A DNA stretch of 64,000 nt from Pseudophaeomoniella oleicola (lineage: Eukaryota > Ascomycota > Eurotiomycetes > Phaeomoniellales > Phaeomoniellaceae), in NCBI GenBank assembly GCA_003868215.1, contig QWDQ01000031.1, positions 1-64,000 of the forward strand, given 5' to 3'. A model generated the notes under the pieces. The model had not been told where the DNA came from, searched no databases, and worked only from the letters and a program-made list of their open reading frames with translations. Below, piece by piece: positions 35,652 to 48,088 of this stretch. Within the stretch, counting starts at the first letter, position 1. Each line of letters opens with the position of its first letter. The position numbers were made by a program, and so were the translations under genes.

Positions 35652-37290
35652 ATGACTTCAGGTCTATCTGGTCAAGGTAAGGACAATGAGGCGTTTACAG
35701 TCGAGATGGCAGTTAACAGGACTTCTAGCGAAGCTTGCGGCTGTTAGTCAGTTGCTGGAGGTCCTCAACGCTGATATATCGGACGGAGCTCTCTCTGATG
35801 ATGGTGTGTCAACCTAAACCCATATTACGTGGCAAATACTAAGCGTTTGTGAGACCGGGCCGCCAAGTTAGAGCAGCTGAAAGTGCATGGGAGGGATCCC
35901 CGGAACGCGGATCCAATATTTACTCCGGAGGTACGGTTGTGTTTGGATGGGATGTCTTCGCTGCTAATTACCCTGTAACAGAACGTGGAACTGTTGTGCC
36001 GCTATGCTTTCGGAGATCAGTCTCTGAAGACGTCGAGGGAGGCACTCAAATGCTTGGCCAATACGTTTCTTCTTCGACCAAAGCTCTCCGAGACATTCGT
36101 CAATGAAGACTATGGCGTCAAGGCAGCGGAGCGTTTGAAGGTAATTGCAGTCTCAAAGCAGTCGTGGGTTTCAATTGACAGCCGATAGAGTGACGAGGAT
36201 GAAGACGAATTTTTGATATGCAGGATACTCTTCCTGACGACATACGGCTCGAAGCTTGATTTCCCAACTTTGGTAGAGAAGCATGAATTAGCTAGCAGTA
36301 TCAGTTCCGTAAGTAGCCTCATTATGACTTGTGGTTCCAATACTAACAACTTCATAGCATCTCTCCCGCCACGCCACTCTCATCAGGTCACGACCATTGA
36401 GGAAAATAAGTGTCCCGATGGAGGAATTAGCGCTCTCGGAGAACCTTAAACTCATCTACAATGTCACTCACCATCATCCAGGCACGATCAAACCCTTCAG
36501 CGAGTGTTTGGAATCTATTTTGGACATCCTATCCAATATTGATATACCCAGACCCCCACTTCATCCTCCCATTACCTTCTTGATCAATGCTCTTAGCCAG
36601 CTAGACCTCCAGCAAGAGACTCTTCCATCCGAACCCATCTTGAATACTCATATCGACAAGCTTGTCAGTCTGCTGGATCAAGCTACCGCACAGCATAGTC
36701 CTTCGGACCTCGAATCCCTTTCTGTACCCCTGATCCTATTTCTCCGCAAGGTCTACCTCGATACCTCTTCGGCCACCCAAAAACATATACAAGCCTTACT
36801 GCTTCCCACCTCCTCCGACAGGGATCTTCCCATCGGCCAGTCCGATACTCTCTCCTCTCGACTGCTACGCCGGACGACAAATCCCGCCACACCCAACCTC
36901 CGAGAATCAATATCAGATCTCTACTTCATCCTCTCATCCCGCGACCCCACAACCTTCATTCAAAACATCGGCTACGGCTACGCCTCTGGCTATCTATCAA
37001 CCCACAACATCTCCTATGACTCGACCACGGCTCCCTCCACCGCCACCACCACCGAAACCTCAGGATCCGTCCCCATAAACCCAGTGACAGGCCAACGTCT
37101 CGACAGAGAACCAGACATCGATCCATCCGCAGGCATGTCAACGGAGGACAAAGAACGCGAGGCAGAGCGGCTATTCGTCTTGTTCGAACGTCTGCGCGCC
37201 ACGGGTGTGGTCAACGTGGAGAATCCCGTCGCGCAGGCGATGAGGGAAGGCAGAGTGGAGGAACTGAGCGATAGCGATGACGAGGACTGA
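35652..37290 (+). CDS. ric8: RIC8 (synembryn), G-alpha chaperone and exchange factor
   Basis: Six exons, 35652-35676, 35720-35803, 35854-35930, 35982-36140, 36189-36308 and 36358-37290, give 465 residues. Ric8 folds heterotrimeric G-alpha subunits and acts as a non-receptor exchange factor for them; in filamentous fungi it affects growth, conidiation and cAMP signalling. Family landmarks in order: LLAKLAAVSQLLEVL, KLEQLKVHGRDPRNADPIFT, LLCRYAFGDQSLKTSREALK, KAAERLK, FLICRILFLTTYGSKLDFP (armadillo-type helices), and the C-terminal NPVTGQRLDRE and DKEREAERLFVLFERLRATG followed by an acidic tail. Introns are only 43-51 bp. Exon 1 is 25 nt. Intron 2 has a perfect TACTAAG branch site but seems to end in gtgag. 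There is no gap in the conserved parts once the introns are removed. Confidence 0.9.
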
Positions 37291-37573
37291 TCAAGCATCA
37301 AAATTTAGACACGGGCAACATCTCACCACCACCACCACCACCACCACGACGCATAGATTAGAATAGCCATGACAGAACAGAAACATCTCTTTTCATTTTC
37401 TCAAATCAACAGTATCCACGCGTTTGATAATAGTAGCTACTCCTTATAAGCGAACCTACCCCAGGTCTCACCATCCATCCCCAAGGTTCATCATGATATA
37501 AAACATCCACCGACAGAATTTCTCATGTCTATCTATATACTCATGTCCAGTACAAAAGAACCCCGGTGCCCTT

Positions 37574-37585
37574 CCCCCCCCCCCC
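37574..37585. repeat. C12 homopolymer
   Basis: Uninterrupted run of 12 C on the plus strand downstream of RIC8. A G18 run lies about 250 bp further on. Confidence 0.9.
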
Positions 37586-37838
37586 TCCTGCTTCCCTCTC
37601 ACTCCCAGCAATCATCCGTCGACGACCTACCCATACCCTACCATACACTATCATCCCATCTCATCCATACCTAAGATCCCTTTTCTTCGATGAGATGAGA
37701 TGAACCGGAGATTCCACTGGTACTACAGTTTCGTTTCCTCTTTGAGTAATCATGTAGGTATCCTCATCTCGGGAATAAATCTAATCTAGATCACTCATAG
37801 CACCTTCGACCATTTCCTCTCCTGTGGGTTTTTGGGCC

Positions 37839-37856
37839 GGGGGGGGGGGGGGGGGG
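37839..37856. repeat. G18 homopolymer
   Basis: Uninterrupted run of 18 G. With the C12 run upstream it makes a complementary pair that could form a hairpin; alone it could form a quadruplex. Run length may be affected by sequencing error. Confidence 0.85.
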
Positions 37857-40800
37857 TACTGTGAGAGATATACGCAAGTTAGATGTTTTAAAAATGAAAA
37901 ATGAGTAATTACAGTATGGATATATATATCTCGACTCATTAATAGATCAGAGCACGGGAGGGCAGGCGAGGGGAGAGAAGTGGCATGCATTTTGTAGTTT
38001 GTTGGCACACAGAGAGGGGGAAAAGGCACGTGTGATTGAGCGGGTGAAGTGAAGGTCAAGCAGGTTGCTGCTCTCACTCTATGGCAGCGTAGGAGATGTG
38101 TATTACAGTATGTGTTCGTTGGCTTGGTTGATTGGTTGGGAGGTTTGGCACGAGCTTTCAGATAGATGGATTTGTACTACGTATGTTTCAGTGAATTGGG
38201 GTCGGTAAGTAAGTAGGTACTTGCATGAACGACACCTGCACAAATCATAATCCTTATGCAGTAAAGAGATTCAGGCTTGTGCACACCCCCCTGATTTACT
38301 TCAGGGGGCCTTAATTACTATGGAAAGATTGTTTTGTTTGTATTTAACAGGGTCCAGTCCAAAGTCAATGATCGTCAGGTACCATGCACAAATACGCGTG
38401 TTTTTTTTCTTTTCTCTAAGCGAGATGAGGAAATCAATCGCATTGACGCAAGAACAACAACATCATAATTACCAGGGCAAGGAATTCGCTGGAAGCGTTT
38501 GTTCCCGACCGTCTATTCATGACACTGTATTGAAGGGGGCTGTGCATACCTTAACCAACATACAAACTTACCTCTCGTAGGTTTCGTTTCAATTGAAAAG
38601 TTGAACGGCTCGGAAGAGAATGCTCGGCTGGATGATGTTCATAAGGGTGGTTGCCCGATCCTATCTAGAAGAGGTGTATGTATGTGCGTGTGTGTGGATA
38701 TACTGTATACCTTGCTGCAGATACGAGATTTTGTCTCTATCTTGGGGTAGGTCATATGCCTACCATAGGGAGAAAGCATGGAGAAAGTAGATAGGAAGCG
38801 TACCGACTTGAATGTTCACAAGAGTCGACCACGGTTGGAACCGAGAAACCCCAAGCCAAGCCAAGCCACATTGCTGATCTTGGTATCGCTAAGTCGGTAC
38901 CGGGGTAATAATATGAGATGTGATGGGAAGTTTTCAGGAGCTACAGCACTCGTGATCAGCTGATTTACTCTTTACGAAGATCCTTGCAAGCCTTCGTTTC
39001 ATGGTCATGGATAGCTCGGAACTGCTGACACTGACAGCGTAAATGGATGCTTGATCGACCACAGCGCGAAGATAGTGAAGAGAGTGAGTTCCCCGGATAG
39101 ACAAGCATTGGTTATTGATCCATGAAGAGGCTGAGAAAGATCGACAGAAACTTGGAACAAGATCGTCAACCTCGTGTTGTTTCGGCTAGGAAGTATCGGA
39201 ACTATTGTTGATGATCCCCTCTTGTTCTTGACACCCACCACCTGACCGCTCGCCGTCGAGCCGTCCAAGTCGGTGAACAGCTTATCTACAATCATTGTTG
39301 CGTTCTTCCCGAACGCGGGATGTATTGGATGACATCAATCCTTGAAACCTGTTCTTCTGCCTCATGAATTTGGCCAAGACCCCACATCAACTTGACGGCA
39401 TGCAAGGGGGAACTCGACTCATAGGCTATCGATAACTGACTGATTGGGCATTGACTGACTCAAGTTGCCATGCACCTATTATCAGTCGCAACGGGGGATT
39501 CAATGTGATTACTGAAGAAGCGGGAAATGTGATATCGCGGTCATCGTGGATCATGGCTGCTCGATTGCCTGTCATCGAATTGATATCATTGGTTTCAACG
39601 GTCGATAGCTCCCTCGATAGTGTTACCAACGCGGCTCATCATCTTTTCCCGGCGAACAGGAAGCAGGTAATCAGAGATGCACGAGTGCCGTTTGAGCCAT
39701 GTACAGAGCCTGTTGGAAGATCAGGTTATGAAGCAACAAAGCCGTCCCGGATACCTTTCCCATGATCCACCTTTAACATATGAACGTTTGTAGAATATGA
39801 GATACGAGGACGAGTAGGAACACGCTCGTGAAAACTAACATGATCACCGCCACCTTTGTACGTAGTACAGCACCGGTGCCAAGCCCTTTCATCTGATGAT
39901 CTTTGCCGTCAATCATCAGACAATGGCCTGTTTGGGAGAGCCGGAGGAGCCACCAACATTAATCATTGTGCTGCAGTAGGCAAGAGCTCGAGATAAGTGT
40001 CAGCCCAGGAATAGTAATAACGCCATTCGTATGGACCATCGATACATTCGTCAGCGTGCAGCTTCCAAGGACAAGGAGTCTGCCAGGATCAAGGGCGGAG
40101 AATAGTTTGTACAACATGCAGTCTACTGGATGATATTTGGTCAATCAGTTCTTCTCGCGGGTCATGTGGTCAACTCTTCCATGGCACGGGTCGCATAAGA
40201 TGGAATATTGCAAGGAAGATGTACCATACGACCTGCATGTTCCCCAACATCTTACTACTCTTCAACCATGGTTCACCGCTTCCTCAGCTATGAAACGGCA
40301 GCACGAGGTGATCTGAATATTGCCATAATTAATAATCCTGCCCTTGCAGAACCCGCCGCCTGATCAATCTGTTACACGATCTACAATGCAGTAACGCACG
40401 AGGCAGGCACGGCATAGAAGTGGGTAGTAGTAGTAGATAATGTGCAGCAGCACAAAACAAAAAGAAAAAAAGAGGATCGCACAACCTACGGATCAAGATA
40501 CTGTCCAGCACAAATGTGATATGATGTGATGGATCATCGTCTCTTGTCTCGTCTTGTCTCTGCTTGATGAACATCTCACCTCATATCATCTCATCTTTAG
40601 CACTTGTCTGACCTTCACACCGCCTCGTTCTTACCACAGCCGGTCGGACCCTGAATAAGCCAGCCAAGAAGAAGAAGCGAGAGTAGAAGACCAAAAAAAG
40701 AATTCAAGCTGCCTTGATACCAATTTTGAAGCCATTTTGCTGTACCTGGACTGACTTGAACTGTAATACCCACATCTTAACCGTAAAAACCACGTGTAGG

Positions 40801-41291
40801 CGATGAGTCAAAATTCTTGCGGTGTTTGCCTTTTTGAGGAGTGGAAACTAATAGATGCAGTACCTATATCGTCGTATTATCCTTGATGTTATTGTTATTG
40901 CCTCCTATATTTATCCCTTTTGTAACTTCTTCTAGCTTGGTCCGCCGGACAGGCTCTGTTATACCGAGTTGCACCACTTGAATTCAGAGTGCACACCAAA
41001 ATAAAATTAAAATTAAAAAAAAAAACCCCTTTTAGTTCGGAGCGGCCGAACATGACGGACATAACAAGAAAAGGGGGGGAGGGGAAGAGAGGCTGGCCGG
41101 GCCACGATAATTACGTGCCTACGTAGTAGAACTGGAAAGAAAGAAAAAAGGAGATGCTGGGCAAGAAATTTTGTTCCATGGGTTCCTCAGCCAATTTGCC
41201 TTCCAGCAACCCAAATCTGAACCTGAAGATCCTAATCCCCGGTCGATTACTACGGTATTTCATGAGCCACGTCGAGACGTATTAATTCAAG

Positions 41292-41303
41292 TACTACGTA
41301 GTA
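41292..41303. repeat. TACTACGTAGTA palindrome
   Basis: Perfect 12-bp palindrome in the gene-poor region, one of seven exact copies in this window (2502, 2569, 41292, 42738, 42779, 48535, 57941), all outside coding exons. Confidence 0.85.
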
Positions 41304-42671
41304 GCTACTGACAAAAGTTTGAAAACAGGGGAAGGAGGAAAGGAAGACTGGAAGCCACAGGTTCCAGTCCCTCGGTGCCGGTTCATTCGGTATTTAGTGG
41401 TCCTACTAATCATACTCTTCCCTGACATTCCCAAAAGCGTAACCAGACAAGAGGGAAAAAAAAACTAATCATGAGAAAGGGTTTGTTGCGCCTTACAGGA
41501 TGATGTTCCGGCATCATCGGCAGTGTTCCAAGCCTGACTGACTGTAATTGGTTACTACTTACTACTACGATGAGTATCGGATCCTTGCCTTTGGAAACAC
41601 GCTCAAAACCATGCCAGATCTACCTTAGGTACGGCATCATTCGGTAGGATTGAATCATATGCAGCTTCTCTCGCATTTGGGATAGACTGGTCATCGCCCT
41701 TCAAATATGAATAGATGACTATAGTATCTGTGCCATCAGAAAGATCCATCGCTAATATATCAGCAGACCGACGTAGCCGTGGCCTCGATTGTACACACAC
41801 CAATGAAAAAGGAGAGGCTGTTTTGAAATTGTTGTCGAAAAGGCATGTGCACGGAACAGATCATCGCACGCAAAGTGGAGGCGGACAGACACCGCTTGAA
41901 GAGACCAGCACATCGATTACCTGACTCAGTTGTACCTGTAACCTCCGTCCAGTGAGCCACGAGGATCGATGGATCTATCTTACATCACTTTTCCTGCATC
42001 CAATCCCACCGTCGACGGCCAATTCTGACAAGATGATGCGGCTCGGCAACAACATGCGACTGTTGTTTCTTTCGGCGGCCGAATCCAAGTGGATGGGCTT
42101 CGGACATGAAATGATTCTCCATAGCTGAATTGAATGGAATGCAATTGTTAATATCGTCATTATGGAGGTATACGTAGTAATAATAATGTCAATCAAGGTG
42201 GATAGGGGCTACTGCACACACTCCGATCACGTTCGCTGACCCTGCGCCTGGAAGCATGAGGAACAATTACTTCAGAGCTGGTTGATCCTCTTTGCTTCAG
42301 CTGGCCGCGAATATCCGAACTCAAACCAAGCACGCTGCCAGCTCAACAGCGCCTCAGTATCAGCTCAGGTCTACCTTTTTTCTCATATCGGTTGTCTGCG
42401 ATAGTGGAAGTGGCGCTGAACCTTCAGGCGAAAAATCATTTAATTACCAGGAACAGTTAACAGTAATTTGGTACATCCAAGTTCAGTGTGGCCAGCCCAG
42501 GATTACCTTAGGTTAGGCTTCAACTTAAGACCTGCCGTTAATACGCAAACAGTTAAAAGAATGAATTGTATATACGTACGTACGTAGTAGTAGTGACATG
42601 TGCAGCTCCACCGTCTCGGGTTCCTTCAAAAAGCACATCGTTGCAATCCTCTTTCTAGAAGGCGTCAAGCC

Positions 42672-42720
42672 ATCAGGGATCAGGAATCAGGGATCAGGTA
42701 TCAGGGATCAGGTATCAGGG
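42672..42720. repeat. Seven-copy 7-bp minisatellite (ATCAGGN)
   Basis: Seven tandem units of ATCAGG followed by G, A or T. The last five alternate G and T, so a 14-bp higher-order unit is visible. It lies just before a pair of TACTACGTAGTA palindromes. Confidence 0.9.
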
Positions 42721-42737
42721 GGTGGGGGCCTTTTGAC

Positions 42738-42790
42738 TACTACGTAGTACGTAGTCGTACGTAGTCGTACCCAAGTAATACTACGTAGTA
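42738..42790. repeat. Cluster of TACTACGTAGTA palindromes
   Basis: Two perfect copies (42738-42749 and 42779-42790) flank two GTCGTACGTA units. This is the densest patch of the motif in the window. Confidence 0.85.
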
Positions 42791-43050
42791 ATGCCTCGGG
42801 GGAAAGTATGACACTGTCAAATTTCTTGCGAATTAAACTACGATACGTTACTCCCATCTTGGTCTAGGGATCCACGTAGGATTGTCATACTACGACAAGG
42901 CCCAATGTTTAGCCCATAACCTGATCGCCTGTGAATAATATCCGAGTTGTTCCAGAAAAAGGACGAGTGCTATGGTAGAGTCGGACTGGATGTTTCAAAA
43001 AAGGGTTTGATCCGGGCCATCGTGAGTCGGTCAGGCAACTTTGTCTGAGA

Positions 43051-43057
43051 TATATAG
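43051..43057 (+). promoter_or_regulatory. TATA-like box of a candidate small gene
   Basis: TATATAG is followed by a CT-rich stretch (ttcttgcctttcctcaacc), the usual look of a fungal core promoter and transcript start. The first ATG downstream is at 43366. Confidence 0.35.
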
Positions 43058-43365
43058 TTCTTGCCTTTCCTCAACCTTCCAGAATTTCTCTTTGAAACTT
43101 CTCTATCCCAGTCTTCAATCGCCTTATAACTTCTAATATATCTTCCACCAATTCTGCTTCCAAACCTCTCCAGCTCAGCTCCATCCTAGTACTACTACTG
43201 CTACTACTGCTGCTGTCGCTTCTACGTCTGATTGACGAAGCCCCATCCATCCTCGCGGCCAAAGAAACACTCATCGACAGACCAGTCACATCAGCACCGT
43301 CGGTTGCCAACGAACGAGGTCAAGCTCTCAAGACCTTCAACGCCCACGAAACACCACACGTCACA

Positions 43366-43452
43366 ATGCCTACCTACAACGGAGCTCAATATCCCCCATG
43401 CCCAGGGCCACCACCCAAGGGTCCCCTGCCTCCTCTGCCCAAGAAGCGCTGA
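43366..43452 (+). CDS. Candidate 28-residue proline-rich microprotein
   Basis: A 28-codon ORF starts at the first ATG downstream of the TATA-like and CT-rich stretch at 43051; about 295 nt of presumed leader contain no ATG at all, which is unusual by chance. The ATG context is good (cacaATGCC). The peptide is rich in Pro with a basic end (GPLPPLPKKR) and contains a PxxPxK pattern typical of SH3 ligands. No family is recognised. It could instead be an upstream ORF of a longer transcript, or chance. A codon-by-codon open frame runs upstream of the ATG to about 43096 but has no start codon. Confidence 0.3.
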   Translation: MPTYNGAQYPPCPGPPPKGPLPPLPKKR

Positions 43453-45450
43453 TGGTTGCGGTGCGCATCTTCGACAATATGCCCGCTTTCTGTACAACAT
43501 AATAGAACCATCAGCTGGCTGATTGACGCTCCACGACAACAAATGATACCCCCTTTTGCGCGATTTATTAATCGAAGTTTTCGTTTTACCACCACCACCA
43601 TCACCATCACCACATCCTCATCCAACACATTCCACACCTTTCTTCCTCTGTTATCCCTCGGTTGGGCATTGGACGCTACCCAGGCGAAGTGGCGGAGATC
43701 AGGGAGACCGTGAAGTTGCTGCTTATCCTGGTTGATGCTCATGTCTCGTATCAGGCTTGACTGGACGAAGACCAATGAGACGGAGGATGTCCGACATAGG
43801 CACGATCAGGGATTGGTCTTATAATAGGCTCTACTACATTCGGTCTCGTACAGATGCACCTTATGCATGCAGGATGATGAGTTGGCAAGATAGCGGAAGG
43901 ACCACGACCTTGGATCCAATAGTACCTCTTAGTACTCTGTGATTATCCAATCTCTTGTCTTTGGCTCACATCAGCTGCCAAGGCTTGCCTACAGTATCTT
44001 GCTCGATCCAAGAATGCCATGCCATGCACGCCTTACTACCGAGCGGTTTACACAAATTACACTTTCAACAGGACTACTGTGCCTCAACACCTCGATCTTA
44101 TCCGACTCCATATCCGTCTCAGTCACGAGTCACGAGTCAACACTGCCACGTCATGGCCGACCACTCCACATGCATCGCAACTGCAAGCTCCTACAGGTCA
44201 CCTACCTTTCTTTGTACTACTAGCGCCAATTTGGCTATCTATTTGACCTGTTTGATTCCGGATTTTCTTGTTTTAGTATGTTATCGCAGACAAATTGCAT
44301 TGTACGATGGAGAACAGACGGAAGTGGCGGTCTACACGGTCGAAGGGGATTTGACCGTTGATAACCATGTCGAATAATGATCATCATCCGGGCGGGGATT
44401 GACAGTTCATCAGATTGTACTATTTACACCCACCTTTTCTTCCTTGGAACATAGCCGACGCAATTCCAATGGCTCTCATTGGTCGCATTGCGTGCAATAT
44501 TTGGGCATCCATTAAGAAATATCTATGTCGATATGTCGCGTCACGAGGATAATAATCGTGGCTGACTCTCAAAACAAAAAGAATAATGTTTAATAATCTC
44601 ATGAGTTGTTTGTCTACCTCCAGACATTACCCCTCCCCCTCTCTCAATCCACTTTAGTCTTGAGGTCACCACCCCGGAGCTTTTATCAGATCCGTAAGCA
44701 AGCAGCTTGCTTATGGTATTACTTTAATTACTTTCCGGATTGTTGACGCATAGCTTATTACTATTATTACTAGGTACCTACTGTCTGTTATGTAGTGGTC
44801 CAATGACCGTAGTTACCTACCTAAGTACCCCAGGTATATGTAGGGTATTATTATATCACCAACCCAGCCTGACTGACTGACTGACCCAGTTTGACTCTGC
44901 CTGACCTTGTGACTTGTACTTTGCCTTGGACTCCTCCGACTTTCCGACTTGGGACTTCGGAAAACTGCGAAATAAGTTACTATTATTTTTTGGGGCTTCG
45001 GCTTGATTACCTTACATACCTATCCATACCCATGCATTGCATACCTACCCAATCCCCGTTCCTAACCCCGCGACCTCGACGATAATAGGTTAGGTCAATT
45101 GGTACATCTGTTGTAATTACATACATACATACAGCCATGACTCACTGGTGAAATGAAATGAAATGAATTGCCGTTACTTCTACATACATACCTTACATAA
45201 TGGGACAAGGTGCTTGCTTGCTAGCTAGCTAGCTACCTAGGTAGGTAGTGTAGGTATTAATGAGATATGGTGTGCTTTCGGAGCGGGCGGGCGGGCGGTT
45301 ATAGCCGGAAGCAGCGGAAGGGTCGGAGGGTATAAGTTAGGTAGGTAGGTAGACTGGATAGGTAGATAGGTTGAGAGATTTATATTGGGTGGTGGGGGTA
45401 TATAGGTAGGTACGTAGGTAGTGTGTACTATGTACTAGGTAGGCGGGAAG

Positions 45451-45454
<4 letters not shown>

Positions 45455-45493
<39 letters not shown>
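45455..45493. repeat. (GA)n microsatellite
   Basis: About 19 uninterrupted GA units in the gene-poor region. TAGG tetranucleotide runs flank it on the left side. Confidence 0.9.
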
Positions 45494-45496
<3 letters not shown>

Positions 45497-46476
45497 GAGA
45501 TTACGATGTGTCCTATAGGAAGGAAGGAAGAGAGGGGGTTGATATAGTAGTAGAGGGTAGGGTCGGCTAGGTAGGCTGCACATAGATAGACACTGTAGAA
45601 TGTCAAGAAGATGTAGTATTTTGATCTTTGCTGAGGCTATCAAATTGTGAGTCTCTGTCTCCCTGCCATGCGTATGTATGCGAATCAGTCTTTTCTATTC
45701 TTTCTTTTCTCATGAGATTGTAACATTCATTGAAGAAAAGGGGAAGGAAAAAAGTGTAGTAGAATGATCCCTTTCTTTTATCTGTTCTCTCTCTCAAAAA
45801 AGGCTGTCATGCATTTCTTCCGTCTTCTTTCCTTCCTGGGGTTTTCTTGGCCCACTTCTCGCTTTAGCTTGCTTGAGAGAGTGAGAGAGAATTAAGTCTC
45901 GGGTGAAATGACTGTTTGATCTGGAAAGGAAATGTGGGTTTTATTGGGAAGAAGTCACAGAGTCTTCTGTTTCTTCCTTTGCTGTCGTTTTCCCTTCGTT
46001 GTTTCTTGGGATGGGAGGAACATTGGCCCTGTGAACAAGGGGGTATACAAGTCGAAAGATGGATATATGGTTTGTTGAGGGGGATAGGTCGAAGCTTTGT
46101 CTTGTGCATCCGAGGTGATAAGCCAACTGTCAGTCTCAGTATAGGTTGAGAGATTGACCTGCACCATTATGTGGTATGATGGTGACGCTTGGTTGACTCG
46201 GTCTGAAAGGTACATTCAAATATGTGAAGTGAACGAGGCCGCTGTGCATTTCTTCCAGACAGGTGAAGGTACCGCACACGTTAAGCTTCAACAGTAGAGC
46301 TGAACGCGTCTTTCTAGAGAATGTCTTTAGCATCGACAATTGACAATGAGACACAGTCAAGGTCTGTTACATACCGTGATTTCAGATAGCCATCCACCTC
46401 CTGTCCACCATCCGGAACATACAAGACAAGTAGCATGGCCTGGTGTCCCAACTGCATTCGTTTGTTGTGACTCACG

Positions 46477-48088
46477 ATGTCCTCGTTCCCAGTCTCTGAC
46501 AACAAGAACAACGATTGTCAACTACCGCCTAACTTTTCAAGACCATTCCTTTCTCCTTCCCCTTCACCCGTATTTCCTTCTTTCCCTCAGTCTCCGCCTA
46601 GTCCTCAATTTCAGACAGCAGAACACGCCGCGATCTTTGATCGTCGTCACCCTCAACCAACAATGTCGTCGATTACCGACCTACCCAAGAAGCTTCGCAA
46701 ACCTCCAAATCGCAGACTCTTCGGTGGTATTGGACCACGATCATCCTCACTTGCCAATCTAGCACAGCTGCAGCAAAACATGGCGATCCAGCCAGGTCCT
46801 ACAACATTGTCGAAGGCTCCCTCTGTGGACGAGGCAACACGGAGTTCTAGAGCACGTGCTCCTCTTATCACACCGACGCGCTCTCGAAGTCAGAACCCCA
46901 GGCAGTTCCGTACGCCCTCTCCTCGAAAGGGTAGAAGCCTCTCGAGGGGCCGATTCAGTCCACATGCTCGCCAGTTATCAAGTGTGACAAATCTGCAACG
47001 GGAAACACGACACAAGCTTATGCCTGCCGAGGAAAACTTTGACCAAGATGATCCTGATCAGCGGATCGTAGAGTTCGGATCTAATCTTTGGCGGCACATT
47101 GAGCGGCAGAGACGTACGCTGAATCTCGACTTGTTCTGGCCACAGAACTTTGCAGACAATTCGCAGACGGGGTCTGATGTCAGTGAAGCAAATGATGAGG
47201 TTTTGCCTCTCGAGGACCTGCGACCAATTATCGAGTTCAGAAATTTGAAATCTCTATACTTGACAGGCATGCTGATTTCGTACCAGAAGTATGTCTGGCT
47301 GGCTTGTTGGCTTAACCCAGACCTTGAGAACCTCACTCTTGAGATGGCCCTCGGACCGGAGTTGGAAGTAGATTACCAAGTGCTGTGGACTAAGATGGGA
47401 GCAAGCTGGAAGACTCAGCCGGATGATCAAGGCTCGACGGAGTATCTGTAAGCAATTACACAATCTAGTATCCCCGAAGAAGCTAACAGACAGGAACAGA
47501 GGAGACAATGGCACTGGCACATTGCGTCTTGAATTTGGATATGGAGAATACCTGGATGTGCAGGCTATCCGAACAGCTCACCACAAGGCCAAGTCACTTG
47601 GTGTGGATCTCCTCTACCTGCCAGTTGTCAACCTGGTTGTCGCAGGCTTTGTGGTTGATGCACATCCGTTCAAAGGGTGCTTCAATCCGTCAAGGCTCCG
47701 TCGTATCCATTTCAAGCGAGACTGTTTCGATGCTGGATTCGCACTTCCGGCAGCTATGAGCGACCTCGTCAACGTCAAGGGTGATAACTACGGTGGTGGA
47801 TCACAGCCAGCGAAGGAGATCCGTCTCACAAGGTCAGGTTACATAAGCTCGACAACGAATCAGAAGACAAAGAAAGAAGATATCGACAGAGCGAATGCGG
47901 GAGGGCCAGCTAGGAACGTGAGCGGCGCCCTTATACCTAGACGCAGTGCATCAAGTCGCAGTCCTTTCAGTCGCTCTACTGGCCGGAGCTCGAGAGACTC
48001 ACCAGCCAGGGCTTCACAACACTCGGGCGATTCTCGACGAGGAACCCAATCTGGGAACAACAACAAAACGGTTAGGGCTTTGATTTAA
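46477..48088 (+). CDS. Conserved-looking fungal protein of unknown function
   Basis: Two exons, 46477-47447 and 47494-48088, give 521 residues; the 46-bp intron has a CTAAC branch site. I do not recognise a named family. The N-terminal 60 residues are Ser/Pro-rich and may not be translated, since a second good ATG follows at 46663 (MSSITDLPKKLRKPPNRRLF). Residues up to about 190 are rich in Arg and Ser (SRSQNPRQFRTPSPRKG, phosphorylation-prone). The middle (about 200-420) looks folded: WRHIERQRRTLNLDLFWP, LKSLYLTGMLISYQKYVWLA and CFNPSRLRRIHFKRDCFDAG, with a leucine-rich-repeat-like flavour. The C-terminus is again Ser/Arg-rich. No signal peptide or membrane segment is visible. A nuclear or RNA-linked role would suit the composition, but that is a guess. 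Confidence 0.75.

Larger units (their letters stand above)
37291..46476. other. 9.2-kb gene-poor, repeat-rich region
   Basis: No gene of normal size is recognised on either strand. Open frames are short and mostly antisense to each other. Contents: a CAC run (about 37323-37347), C12 (37574-37585) and G18 (37839-37856), three perfect TACTACGTAGTA palindromes (41292, 42738, 42779) with several partial copies, a 7-bp minisatellite (42672-42720), a small candidate gene around 43.05-43.45 kb, CATA/TAGG/CTAG tetranucleotide runs (45120-45360), and a GA dinucleotide run (45455-45493). In fungi such long gaps often carry long leaders or noncoding RNAs of regulated genes, but nothing here proves one. 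Confidence 0.55.

Noticed and set aside
37291-46476. Search for an intact or decayed transposon in the gene-poor region
   Set aside because: No terminal repeats, transposase or reverse transcriptase motifs recognised; only simple repeats and palindromes.
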